DNA from: Liolophura sinensis
Lineage: Eukaryota; Mollusca; Polyplacophora; Chitonida; Chitonidae
Assembly (NCBI RefSeq): GCF_032854445.1
Contig: NC_088304.1
Location: forward strand, 31,319,732-31,383,731
Direction of reading: 5' to 3'
Length of the DNA: 64,000 nucleotides
A program made the translations under genes and the position numbers. The notes beneath the pieces were generated by a model. The model did no database searches. It was not told the origin of the DNA and worked only from the letters and a program-made list of their open reading frames with translations. Every line of letters begins with the position of its first letter. The stretch's first letter is position 1. Shown here one piece after another: positions 40,001-53,774 of the stretch.

Positions 40001-43000
40001 TCTACCTTTCCTGTTCAGTCTTACCACTGCAATTTGTAACACAAATTAAAGCTGTGAAATAAAAAATAAAACTTCTAGATGATGATAATGTCCCAAAGAA
40101 ATAGCAAGTAACAAATCATCCACCCCTGGCTATAGTGGTACTTTTGGTGCTTGCTTTTCCTTTAAAAGACTAGTTAGATAAAAACATACACACTTACATA
40201 TGTAGAAATTTGTCAACAACAAAATAAGCTAACAGACACATTGATACCACTTCTCTTTCAAATACTCTTCTTACTACTTCATCTTCCTTGACAGTTATTT
40301 CTTTAGTAAATTGGCAACGAATTATAAACCTCAAAGAAATAGCAACCAACAAATCATCCACCCCTGGCTACAGTGGTAATTTTGGTAATTGCTTTTCCTT
40401 TGAGTCCGCAAAAAAAACATACTGTTGTTTTGGGATTCTCTACTATTTTGACAAATATACATATGGTCACTTTTCAAGACATCTGTTAAAGTTCACCACA
40501 GCAATAAGTCTTAGCAACTGTAATAAAAGTAGCAACAATCAGCAAAGAAAAAAAACAAAAACGTTGTAAAAGATGATAAATAAAACTAACCCACCATTCT
40601 CTTAAAGGTGTCAGGATCACATGTCTTTAAGTTGTTAAGAAATCAAGCAAAAGCCCTATTAGTGGATTTGTGTTATTTGCTCTGTAAAATTTAAAGTGAA
40701 AATCATGAGTTATCAACACAACCTGACATCTTCAGTACTATGGCATATTTACTTATTTTCATAACACACTGCCACACATGAGTGACTAAGAATGTATTGT
40801 ATGTGCTTAAGGAGTAACAAGCTACAAACTATTCTTATCTGGAGCCTACTCTTGTACTTACTTTTCTCATCACACCTTTCACAAGAAATCAATGGATGAT
40901 TAAAATCACATTTAGGGTAAGAAAGAAAAAACAGAAAATATATCTACCTTTCCTGTTCAGTCTTACCAATGCATTTTGTAACACAAATTAAAGCTGTGAA
41001 ATAAAAAATAAAACTTCTAGATGATGATAATGTCCCAAAAAAATAGCAAGTAACAAATCATCCACCCCTGGCTATAGTGGTAATTTTGGTGCTTGCTTTT
41101 CCTTTAAAAGACTAGTTAGATACAAAACATACACACTTACATATGTAGAAATTTGTCAACAACAAAATAAGCTAACAGACACATTGATACCACTTCTCTT
41201 TCAAATACTCTTCTTATTGCCTCATCTTCCTTGACAGTTATTTCTTTAGTAAATTGGCAACGAATTATAAATCTCAAAGAAATAGCAACCAACAAATCAT
41301 CCACCTCTGGCTACAGTGGTAATTTTGGTAATTGCTTTTCCTTTGAGTCTGCAAAAAAAAAAACCATACTGTTGTTTTGGGATTCTCTACTATTATGACA
41401 AATATACATATGGTCACTTTTCAAGACATCTCTTAAAGTTCACCACAGCAATAATTCTTAGCAACTGTAATAAAAGTAGCAACAGTCAGCAAAATTAAGA
41501 GAAAACAAGATTGTAAAAGATGATAAATAAAACTAACCCACCATTCTCTTATACATGTCAGTGTCACTTGTCTTTAAGCTGTTAAGAAATCAAGTAAAAG
41601 CACTATTAGTGCCTTTGTGATATTTGCTCTGTAAAATTTAAAGTAAAAATCATGAGTTATCAACACAACATGGCATCTGCAGTACTATGGCATATTTACT
41701 TATTTTCATAGCACAGTGACACATATAAGTGACTAAGAATGTATTGTATGTGCTTAAGGAGTAACAAGCTTCAAATTATCCTTATCTGGAGCCTACTCTT
41801 GTACTTACTTTTCTTACCACACCTTTGAGAACAAATCAATGGATGGTTAAAGTTCCATTTAGGGTAAGAAGGAAAAAACAGAAAATGTATCTACCTTTCC
41901 TGTTTAGTTTTATCACTGCAATTTGTAACACAAATTAAAGCTGTGAAATAAAAAATAAAACTTCTAGATGATGATAATGTCCCAAAAAAATAGCAAGTAA
42001 CAAATCATCCACCCCTGGCTATAGTGGTACTTTTGGTGCTTGCTTTTCCTTTAAAAGACTAGTTAGATAAAAACATACACACTTACATATGTAGAAAGTT
42101 GTCTACAAGAAAATAAGCTAACAGAAACATTAATACCACTTCTCTTTCAAATACTCTTCATACTACTTCATCTTCCTTGACAGTTATTTCTTTAGTAAAT
42201 TGGCAACGAATTATAAACCTCAAAGAAATAGCAACCAACAAATCATCCACCCCTGGCTACAGTGGTAATTTTGGTAATTGCTTTTCCTTTGAGTCCGCAA
42301 AAAAAAATATACTGTTGTTTTGGGATTCTCTACTATTATGACAAATATACATATGATCAATTTTCAAGACATCTCTTAAAGTTTACCACAGCAATAATTC
42401 TTAGCAACTGTAATAAAAGTAGCAACAATCAGCAAAGAAAAAAAACAAAAACGTTGTAAAAGATGATAAATAAAACTAACCCACCATTCTCTTGAAGGTG
42501 TCAGGATCACATGTCTTTAAGCTGTTAAGAAATCAAGCAAAAGCCCTATTAGTGCATTTGTGATATTTGATCTGTAAAATTTAAAGTGAAAATCATGAGT
42601 TATCAACACAACCTGGCATCTGCAGTACTATTGAATATTTACTTATTTTCATAAAACAGTGCAAAACATAAGTGACTAAGAATGTATTGTATGTGCTTAA
42701 GGAGTAACCAGCTTCAAATTATCCTTATCTGGAGCCTACTCTTGTACTTACTTTTCTTACCACACCTTTCAGAACAAATCAATGGATGGTTAAAGTTCCA
42801 TTTAGGGTAAGAAAGAAAAAACAGAAAATGTATCTACCTTTCCTGTTCAGTCTTACCACTGCAATTTGTAACACAAATTAAAGCTGTGAAATAAAAAATA
42901 AAACTTCTAGATGATGATAATGTCCCAAAGAAATAGCAAGTAACAAATCATCCACCCCTGGCTATAGTGGTACTTTTGGTGCTTGCTTTTCCTTTAAAAG

Positions 43001-46000
43001 ACTAGTTAGAGAAAAACATACACACTTACATATGTAGAAATTTGTCAACAAGAAAATAAGCTAACGGAAACATTGATACCACTTCTCTTTCAAATACTCT
43101 TCTTACTACTTCATCTTGCTTTACAGTTGTTTTCTTAGTAAACTGGCAACGAATTATAAACTTCTAAGAAATAGCAACCAACAAATCATCCACCCCTGGC
43201 TACAGTGGTAATTTTGGTAATTGCTTTTCCTTTGAGTCCGCAACAAAAAATATACTGTTGTTTTGGGATTCTCTACTATTATGACAAATATACATATGGT
43301 CACTTTTCAAGACATCTCTTAAAGATCACCACAGCAATAATTCTTAGCAACTGTAATAAAAGTAGCAACAATCAGCAAAGAAAGAAAAAACTTGTAAAAG
43401 ATGATAAATAAAACTAACCCACCATTCTCTTGAAGGTGTCAGGATCACATGTCTTTAAGCTGTAAAGAAATCAAGCAAAAGCCCTATTAGTGCATTTGTG
43501 CTATTTGCTCTGTAAAATTTAAAGTGAAAAATCATGAGTTATCAACACAACCTGGCATTTGCAGTACTATGGTTGATTACTTATTTTCATAACACACTGC
43601 CACACATAAGTGACTAAGAATGTATTGTATGTGCTTAAGGAGTAACACGCTTCAAATTATCCTTATCTGGAGCCTACTCTTCTACTTGCTTTTCTTCTAA
43701 CACCTTTTAGAAGAAATCAATGGATGATTAAAATCGATTTTAGGGTAAGAAGGAAAAAACAGAAAATGTATCTACCTTTCCTGTTCAGTCTTACCACTTC
43801 AATTTGTAACACAAATTAAAGCTGTGAAATAAAAAATAAAACTTCTAGATGATGATAATGTCCCAAAGAAATAGCAAGTAACAAATCATCCACCCCTGGC
43901 TATAGTGGTACTTTTGGTGCTTGCTTTTCCTTTAAAAGACTAGTTAGATGAAAACATACACAATTACATATATAGAAATTTGTCAACAACAAAATAAGCT
44001 AACAGAAACATTAATACCAGTTCCCTATGAAATACTCTTCATACTACTTCATCTTCCTTGACAGTTATTTCTCCAGTAAATTGGCAGCGAATTATAAACC
44101 TCAAAGAAATAGCAACCAACAAATCATCCACCCCTGGCTACAGTGGTAATTTTGGTAATTGCTTTTCCTTTGAGTTCGCCAAAAAAAAACATACTGTTGT
44201 TTTGGGTTTCTCTACTATTATGACAAATATAAATATGGTCACTTTTCAAGACATCTCTTAAAGTTAACCACAGCAATAATTTTTAGCAACCGTAATAAAA
44301 GTAGCAACAATCAGCAAAGAAAAAAAAAATCTTGTAAAAGATAATAAATAAAACTAACCCACCATTCTCTTGAAGGTGTCAGGATCACATGTCTTTAAGC
44401 TGTTAAGAAATCAAGTAAAAGCCATATTAGTGCATTTGTGCTATTTGAGCTGTAAAATTTAAAGTGAAAATCATGATTTATCAACACAATCTGGCATCTG
44501 TAGTACTATGGCATATTTACTTATTTTCATAACACAGTGCCACACATAAGTGACTAAGAATGTATTGTATGTGCTTAAAGAGTAACAAGCTTCAAATTAT
44601 CCTTATCTGGAGCCTACTCTTGTACTTACTTTTCTTACCACACCTTTCAGAACAAATCAATGGATAGTTAAAGTTGCATTTAGTGTAAGAAGGAAAAAAC
44701 AGAAAATGTATCTACCTTTCCTGTTCAGTCTTACCACTGCAATTTGTAACACAAATTAAAGCTGTAAAATAAGAAAATAAAACTTCTAGATGATGATAAT
44801 ATCCCAAAGAAATAGCAAGTAACAAATCATCCACCCCTGGCTATAGTGGTACTTTTGGTGCTTGCTTTTCCTTTAAAAGACTAGTTAGATAAAAACATAC
44901 ACACTTACATATGTAGAAATTTGTCTACAACAAAATAAGCTAATAGAAACATTAATACCACTTCTCTTTAAAATACTCTTCTTACTACTTCATCTTCCTT
45001 GACAGTTATTTCTTTAGTAAATTGGCAACGAATTATAAACCTCAAAGAAACAGCAACCAACAAATCATCCACCCCTGGCTACAGTGGTAATTTTGGTAAT
45101 TGCTTTTCCTTTGAGTCCGCAAAAAACACACATACTGTTGTTTTGGCTTTCTTTACTGTTATGACAAATATAAATATGGTCACTTTTCAAGACATCTCTT
45201 GAAGTTAACCACAGCAATAATTCTTAGCAACTGTAAGAAAAGTAGCTACAATTATCAAAGAAAACAAAAACTGAAAACAACATTGTAAAAGATGATAAAT
45301 AAAACTAACCCACCATTCTCTTGCACATGTCTGTGTCACTTTTCTTTAAGCTGTTAAGAAATTAGGTAAAAGCACTATTAGTGGATTTGTGCTATTTGCT
45401 CTGTAAAATTTAAAGTGAAAATAATGAGTTATCAACACAACCTGGCATCTGCTGTACTTTGGCATATTTACTTATTTTCATAGCACAGTGCAAAACATAA
45501 GTAACTAAGGATGTATTGTATGTGCGTAAGGAGTAACAAGCTTCAAATTATCCTTATCTGGAGCCTACTCTTGTACTTACTTTTCTTCTAACACCTTTCA
45601 GAAGAAATCAATAAATGATTAAAATCGATTTTAGGGTAAGAAAGAAAAAACAGAAAATGTATCTACCTTTCCTGTTCAGTCTTACCACTGCATTTTGTAA
45701 CACAAATTAAAGCTGTAAAATACAAAATAAAATTTCTAGATGATGATAATGTCCCAAAGAAATAGCAAGTAACAAATCATCCACCCCTGGCTATAGTGGT
45801 ACTTTTGGTGCTTGCTTTTCCTTTAAAAGACTAGTTAGATAAAAACATACACACTTACATATGTAGAAATTTGTCTACAACAAAATAAGCTAATAGAAAC
45901 ATTAATACCACTTCTCTTTAAAATACTCTTCTTACTACTTCATCTTCCTTGACAGTTATTTCTTTAGTAAATTGGCAACGAATTATAAACCTCAAAGAAA

Positions 46001-49000
46001 TAGCAACCAACAAATCATCCACCCCTGGCTACAGTGGTAATTTTGGTAATTGCTTTTCCTTTCAGTCACAAAAAACAAACATACTGTTGTTTTGGCTTTC
46101 TTTACTGTTATGACAAATATACATATGGTCACTTTTTAAGACATCTTTTAAAGTTAACAACAGCAATAATTCTTAGCAACTGCAATAAAAGTAGCAACAA
46201 TCAGCAAAAAAAAAAAGAACTTCTCAAAAATGATAAATAAAACTAACCCACCATTCTCTTGAAGGTGTCAGGATCACATGTCTTTAAGCTGTTAAGAAAT
46301 CAAGCAAAAGCCCTGTTAGTGCATTTGTGCTATTTGCTCTGTAAAATTTAAAGTGAAAATCATGAGTTATCAACACAACCTGGCATCTGCTGTACTTTGG
46401 CATATTTACTTATTTTCATAACACAGTGCCACACATAAGTAACTAAGAATGTATTGTATGTGCTTAAGGAGTAACAAGCTACAAATTATCCTTATCTGGA
46501 GCCTACTCTTGTACTTACTTTTCTTACCACACCTTTCAGAATAAATCAATGGATGGTTAAAGTTGCATTTAGTGTAAGAAGGAAAAAAACAGAAAATGTA
46601 TCTACCTTTCCTGTTCAGTCTTACCACTGCAATTTGTAACACAAATTAAAGCTGTGAAATAAAAAATAAAACTTCTAGATGATGATAATGTCCCAAAGAA
46701 ATAGCAAGTAACAAATCATCCACCCCTGGCTATAGTGGTACTTTTGGTGCATGCTTTTCCTTTAAAAGACTAGTTAGATAAAAACATACACACTTACATA
46801 TGTAGAAATTTGTCTACAACAAAATAAGCTAACAGAAACATTAATACCACTTCTCTTTCAAATACTCTTCATACTACTTCATCTTCCTTGACAGTTATTT
46901 CTCCAGTAAATTGGCAGCGAATTATAAACCTCAAAGAAATAGCAACCAACAAATCATCCACCCCTGGCTACAGTGGTAATTTTGGTAATTGCTTTCCCTT
47001 TGAGTTCGCAAAAAAAACAAAACATAATGTTGTTTTGGGTTTCTCTACCAGTATGACAAATATAAATATGGTCGCTTTTCAAGACATCTCTTAAAGTTAA
47101 CCACAGCAATAATTCTTAGCAACTGTAATAAAAGTAGCAACAATCAGCAAAAAAAAAACAGAAAACAAGATTGTAAAAGATGATAAATAAAACTAACCCA
47201 CCATTCTCTTGTACATGTCTGTGTCACTTGTCTTTAAGCTGTTAAGAAATCAAGTAAAAGCACTATTAGTGTATTTGTGATATTTGATCTGTAAAATTTA
47301 AAGTGAAAATCATAAGTCATCAACACAACCTGGCATCTGCAGTACTATGGAATATTTACTTATTTTCATAACACAGTGCCACACATAAGTGACTAAGAAT
47401 GTATTGTATGTGCTTAAAGAGTAACAAGCTTCAAATTATCCTTATCTGGAGCCTACTCTTGTACTTACTTTTCTTACCACACCTTTCAGAACAAATCAAT
47501 GGATAGTTAAAGTTGCATTTAGTGTAAGAAGGAAAAAACAGAAAATGTATCTACCTTTCCTGTTCAGTCTTACCACTGCAATTTGTAACACAAATTAAAG
47601 CTGTAAAATAAGAAAATAAAACTTCTAGATGATGATAATGTCCCAAAGAAATAGCAAGTAACAAATCATCCACCCCTGGCTATAGTGGTACTTTTGGTGC
47701 TTGCTTTTCCTTTAAAAGACTAGTTAGATAAAAACATACACACTTACATATGTAAAAATTTGTCTACAACAAAATAAGCTAATAGAAACATTAATACCAC
47801 TTCTCTTTAAAATACTCTTCTTACTACTTCATCTTCCTTGACAGTTATTTCTTTAGTAAATTGGCAACGAATTATAAACCTCAAAGAAATAGCAACCAAC
47901 AAATCATCCACCCCTGGCTACAGTGGTAATTTTGGTAATTGCTTTTCCTTTGAGTCCGCAAATAACACACATACTGTTGTTTTGGCTTTCTTTACTGTTA
48001 TGACAAATATAAATATGGTCACTTTTCAAGACATCTCTTGAAGTTAACCACAGCAATAATTCTTAGCAACTGTAACAAAAGTAGCTACAATTATCAAAGA
48101 AAACAAAAACTGAAAACAAGATTGTAAAAGATGATAAATAAAACTAACCCACCATTCTCTTGCACATGTCTGTGTCACTTTTCTTTAAGCTGTTAAGAAA
48201 TTAGGTAAAAGCACTATTAGTGGATTTGTGCTATTTGCTCTGTAAAATTTAAAGTGAAAATAATGAGTTATCAACACAACCTGGCATCTGCTGTACTTTG
48301 GCATATTTACTTATTTTCATAGCACAGTGCAAAACAAAACATAAGTAACTAAGGATGTATTGTATGTGCGTAAGGAGTAACAAGCTTCAAATTATCCTTA
48401 TCTGGAGCCTACTCTTGTACTTACTTTTCTTCTAACACCTTTCAGAAGAAATCAATAAATGATTAAAATCGATTTTAGGGTAAGAAAGAAAAAACAGAAA
48501 ATGTATCTACCTTTCCTGTTCAGTCTTACCACTGCATTTTGTAACACAAATTAAAGCTGTAAAATACAAAATAAAATTTCTAGATGATGATAATGTCCCA
48601 AAGAAATAGCAAGTAACAAATCATCCACCCCTGGCTATAGTGGTACTTTTGGTGCTTGCTTTTCCTTTAAAAGACTAGTTAGATAAAAACATACACACTT
48701 ACATATGTAGAAATTTGTCTACAACAAAATAAGGTAACAGAAACATTAATACCACTTCTCTTTAAAATACTCTTCTTACTACTTCATCTTCCTTGACAGT
48801 TATTTCTTTAGTAAATTGGCAACGAATTATAAACCTCAAAGAAATAGCAACCAACAAATCATCCACCCCTGGCTACAGTGGTAATTTTGGTAATTGCTTT
48901 TCCTTTCAGTCACAAAAAACAAACATACTGTTGTTTTGGCTTTCTTTACTGTTATGACAAATATACATATGGTCACTTTTTAAGACATCTCTTAAAGTTA

Positions 49001-52000
49001 ACAACAGCAATAATTCTTAGCAACTGCAATAAAAGTAGCAACAATCAGCAAAAAAAAAGAACTTCTCAAAAATGATAAATAAAACTAACCCACCATTCTC
49101 TTGAAGGTGTCAGGATCACATGTCTTTAAGCTGTTAAGAAATCAAGCAAAAGCCATATTAGTGGATTTGTGCTATTTGCTCTGTAAAATTTAAAGTGAAA
49201 ATCATGAGTTATCAACACAACCTGGCATCTGCTGTACTTTGGCATATTTACTTATTTTCATAACACAGTGCCACACATAAGTAACTAAGAATGTATTGTA
49301 TGTGCTTAAAGAGTAACAAGCTACAAATTATCCTTATCTGGAGCCTACTCTTGTACTTACTTTTCTTACCACACCTTTCAGAATAAATCAATGGATGGTT
49401 AAAGTTGCATTTAGTGTAAGAAGGAAAAAACAGAAAATGTATCTACCTTTCCTGTTCAGTCTTACCACTGCAATTTGTAACACAAATTAAAGCTGTGAAA
49501 TAAAAAATAAAACTTCTAGATGATGATAATGTCCCAAAGAAATAGCAAGTAACAATCATCCACCCCTGGCTATAGTGGTACTTTTGGTGCATGCTTTTCC
49601 TTTAAAAGACTAGTTAGATAAAAACATACACACTTACATATGTAGAAAGCTGTCTACAACAAAATAAGCTAACAGAAACATTAATACCACTTCTCTTTCA
49701 AATACTCTTCATACTACTTCATCTTCCTTGACAGTTATTTCTCCAGTAAATTGGCAGCGAATTATAAACCTCAAAGAAATAGCAACCAACAAATCATCCA
49801 CCCCTGGCTACAGTGGTAATTTTGGTAATTGCTTTCCCTTTGAGTTCGCAAAAAAAACAAAACATAATGTTGTTTTGGGTTTCTCTACCATTATGACAAA
49901 TATAAATATGGTCGCTTTTCAAGACATCTCTTAAAGTTAACCACAGCAATAATTCTTAGCAACTGTAATAAAAGTAGCAACAATCAGCAAAAAAAAACAG
50001 AAAACAAGATTGTAAAAGATGATAAATAAAACCTAACCCACCATTCTCTTGTACATGTCTGTGTCACTTGTCTTTAAGCTGTTAAGAAATCAAGTAAAAG
50101 CACTATTAGTGTATTTGTGATATTTGATCTGTAAAATTTAAAGTGAAAATCATAAGTCATCAACACAACCTGGCATCTGCAGTACTATGGCATATTTACT
50201 TATTTCATAACACAGTGCCACACATAAGTGACTAAGAATGTATTGTATGTGCTTAAGGAGTAACAAGCTTCAAATATCCTTCCCTGGAGCCTACTCTTGT
50301 ACTTACTTTTCTTACCACACCTTTCACAAGAAATCAATAAATGATTAAAATCGATTTTAGGGTAAGAAGGAAAAAACAGAAAATGTATCTACCTTTCCTG
50401 TTCAGTCTTACCAATGCATTTTGTAACACAAATTAAAGCTGTGAAATACAAAATAAAACTTCTAGATGATGATAATGTCCCAAAGAAATAGCAAGTAACA
50501 AATCATCCACCCCTGGCTATAGTGGTACTTTTGGTGCTTGCTTTTCCTTTAAAAGACTAGTTAGATAAAAACATACACACTTACATATGTAGAAATTTGT
50601 CTACAACAAAATAAACTAACAGAAACATTAATACCACTTCTCTTTCAAATACTCTTCATACTACTTCATCTTCCTTGACAGTTATTTCTCCAGTAAATTG
50701 GCAGCGAATTATAAACCTCAAAGAAATAGCAACCAACAAATCATCCACCCCTGGCTACAGTGGTAATTTTGGTAATTGCTTTTTTTTTGACTCCGCAAAA
50801 AAATAATATACTGTTGTTTTGGATTTCTCTACCATAATGAGAAATATAAATATAGTCGCTTATCAAGACATCTCTTAAAGTTAACCACAGCAATAATTCT
50901 TAGCAACTGTAATAAAAGTAGCAACAATCAGCAAAAAAAAAAACAGAAAACAAGATTGTAAAAGATGATAAATAAAACTAACCCACCATTCTCTTGTACA
51001 TGTGTGTGTCACTTGTCTTTAAGCTGTTAAGAAATCAAGTAAAAGCACTATTAGTGGATTTGTGATATTTGTTCTGTAAAATTTAAAGTGAAAATCATAA
51101 GTCATCAACACAACCTGGCATCTGCAGTACTATGGAATATTTACTTATTTTCATAGCACAGTGCAAAACATAAGTGACTAAGAATGTATTGTATGTGCTT
51201 AAAGAGTAACCAGCTTCAAATTATTCTTATCTGGAGCCTACTATTGTACTTACTTTCCTTACCACACCTTTCAGAAGAAATCAATAAATGATTAAAATCG
51301 ATTTTAGTGTAAGAAGGAAAAAACAGAAAATGTATTTACCTTTCCTGTTCAGTCTTACCACTGCAATTTGTAACACAAATTAAAGCTGTGAAATAAAAAA
51401 TAAAACTTCTAGATGATGATAATGTCCCAAAGAAATAGCAAGTAACAAATCATCCACCCCTGGCTATAGTGGTACTTTTGGTGCTTGCTTTTCCTTTAAA
51501 AGACTAGTTAGATAAAAACATACACACTTACATATGTAGAAAGCTGTCTACAACAAAATAAGCTAACAGAAACATTAATACCACTTCTCTTTCAAATACT
51601 CTTCATACTACTTCATCTTCCTTGACAGTTATTTCTCCAGTAAATTGGCAGCGAATTATAAACCTCAAAGAAATAGCAACCAACAAATCATCCACCCCTG
51701 GCTACAGTGGTAATTTTGGTAATTGCTTTCCCTTTGAGTTCGCAAAAAAAACAAAACATAATGTTGTTTTGGGTTTCTCTACTATTATGAAAAATATACA
51801 TATAGTCACTTATCAAGACATCTCTTAAAGTTAACCACAGCAATAATTCTTAGCAACTGTAATAAAAGTAGCAACAATCAGCAAAAAAAAAAAACAGAAA
51901 ACAAGATTGTAAAAGATGATAAATAAAACTAACCCACCATTCTCTTGTACATGTCTGTGTCACTTGTCTTTAAGCTGTTAAGAAATCAAGTAAAAGCACT

Positions 52001-52460
52001 ATTAGTGCATTTGTGATATTTGTTCTGTAAAATTTAAAGTGAAAATCATAAGTCATCAACACAACCTGGCATCTGCAGTACTATGGCATATTTACTTATT
52101 TTCATAACACAGTGCCACACATAAGTGACTAAGAATGTATTGTATGTGCTTAAGGAGTAACAAGCTACAAATTATCCTTCCCTGGAGCCTACTCTTGTAC
52201 TTGCTTTTCTTCCAACACCTTTCAGAAGAAATCAATGGTTGATTAAAATCGAATTTAGGGTAAGAAGGAAAAAACAGAAAATGTATCTACCTTTCCTGTT
52301 CAGTCTTACCGCTGCATTTTGTAAAAGAAATTAAAGCTGTGAAATACAAAATAAAACTTCTAGATGATGATAATGTCCCAAAGAAATAGCAAGTAACAAA
52401 TCATCCACCCCTGGCTATAGTGGTAGTTTTGGTGCTTACTTATCCCTTTAAGGACTATTT
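28090..52460. repeat. Satellite array, ~943-bp monomer, about 25 full copies
   Basis: Using the constant motif acccaccattctctt as anchor, copies start at 29044, 29745, 30451, 31399, 32342, 33288, 33990, 34932, 35875, 36819, 37761, 38704, 39647, 40589, 41536, 42479, 43417, 44357, 45308, 46246, 47196, 48147, 49088, 50036, 50981 and 51932. Most intervals are 938-951 bp; three are 701-706 bp. The first kilobase (28090-29044) holds strongly diverged units, and the right end stops within a monomer near 52460. The monomer is AT-rich and contains a ~75-bp segment twice, 238-242 bp apart. Around 34.4-40.2 kb and 45-50.6 kb blocks of three monomers repeat almost exactly. ORFs of 60-93 codons recur in step with the monomer but break at A-runs and are not called genes. 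Confidence 0.97.
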
Positions 52461-52944
52461 ACATAGAATTACAGTGGTGAGCTAGGAATGGTAATAATAA
52501 TGATAATAGTCTTATCTTAATTTTAGACCAAAAAAAAAAAAAAAGAACAAAAAACACCCCGTATGTATACATATGACAAAGGAAGAAGAATAACAGGAAT
52601 GTGATATTGTACATAAAGGGAAAAAACATCTACATGTGAATATTTTGTTTACATTTAAGTAATGGAGAACAGACTGAAGAGTCACGAAAAGAAGTACATT
52701 GTTTGGGAGCATAAACAGGTTTTAAAGATCTAAAATCTTATTTATCTCGAGATATACAAAAAAACCTGATGAAAAGTCGTTGTTATAGTTGCTGGGTAGA
52801 TGTATGCAACAATAAACTTGTAACAGGGGCGGAAGGCAGTCGGGAGGTTAAGAAAAATTTGTTGTAATAATGTAAAAGCTAAAATGTTGAGTAAGGTTTA
52901 TTGTATAGACAACCAAAAATTATGCCGAAAAATGCTTTTAGTTA
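52461..52944. other. Unique stretch right of the satellite
   Basis: It contains a 15-base A run near 52530. I see no gene. Confidence 0.4.
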
Positions 52945-53262
52945 TTTTTTCTGATTTTTTAAGAGTGTTGAAAGGCCTTGAAATATTTGAATATATATCT
53001 GAGGCTTTATGAGCCATACTGACGGTATCTAGAAACTCTAGATCATCTTTTTTCCTGATGTTCATCAGAATGAATTTGGGAATCTTTTATCAGTAATCTT
53101 TTACTCATGGATAAAAAGAGTTATTCCCACATCCAGTGTCCTGATTAGAGTTGGAAAAATTTACTGTGTCGTCAGAATTCCTAAACTCTGACAGTATGGC
53201 CCATAAAGCCTACCTTAGAATTCAAATGTTTGAACGCCTTTAACTCTCTTCACAAAAATCTA
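52945..53262. mobile_element. Foldback / MITE-like element with long inverted arms
   Basis: The left arm (about 52967-53028) and right arm (about 53183-53245) are inverted copies at roughly 75% identity. For example ggctttatgagccatactg on the left pairs with cagtatggcccataaagcc on the right, and both arms continue through atttgaat and aaaggc. The weaker match may extend outward another 20 bases. The interior has no coding capacity, so this would be a non-autonomous element. No target-site duplication could be fixed. Confidence 0.6.
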
Positions 53263-53718
53263 AACAAATAAATGAAAGTATATTTACGCTTAGTTTTAAG
53301 TGGTCTACTTAGTGATGCATACTTCGATTTTTAGAGATCTTTTCCTTTAAGAGAGCCTAGGCGTTGCTTAAATATTTGGAGCATTACCTCTTTTAGTTTG
53401 AACCTTGATAGTTGTGGTAAATGATGAATTTTTTTACTTTGCGATAGGGATAAGGTTCGTGAAAAATTAGAAATACAAACGGCTGGTAAAACTGGGCAAC
53501 GGTCGCACGGCATTGTGTTGCAGGCTACATACATTCGCTACATATGTGTATACATATATATCTATATCATAGTGCTCCTACCTGGCTGTAGTGTAACTAT
53601 TTGAGGTGATGAAATACCAATGAAAAAGGATGAGGAAAAAACAGCCGCCATCGCCAGGAACACTCAGACATGGGGGGAAAAGCATCTCTAGTTTAATGTC
53701 AAGGATACAGTTGCTGAG
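53263..53718. other. Unique stretch without a gene
   Basis: No supported exon on either strand. Confidence 0.35.
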
Positions 53719-53759
53719 TGACGTCATAACGTGACACGCGCATGACGTCACTATATAAA
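53719..53759 (+). promoter_or_regulatory. Two full CRE sites and a TATA box
   Basis: TGACGTCA occurs at 53719-53726 and 53743-53750, directly followed by TATATAAA at 53752-53759. Two perfect CREB/ATF sites beside a TATA-like box suggest a core promoter reading rightwards, but no transcript start or ORF can be tied to it. It lies 1.65 kb upstream of the ROGDI start codon. Confidence 0.4.
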
Positions 53760-53774
53760 CACGACTGTGCACAA

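Noticed and set aside
29532-51828. Recurrent 60-93-residue ORFs (MVILVIAFPL... type) in the satellite
   Set aside because: They repeat only because the monomer repeats; frames break at variable A-runs, lengths differ between copies, and composition is AT-driven.
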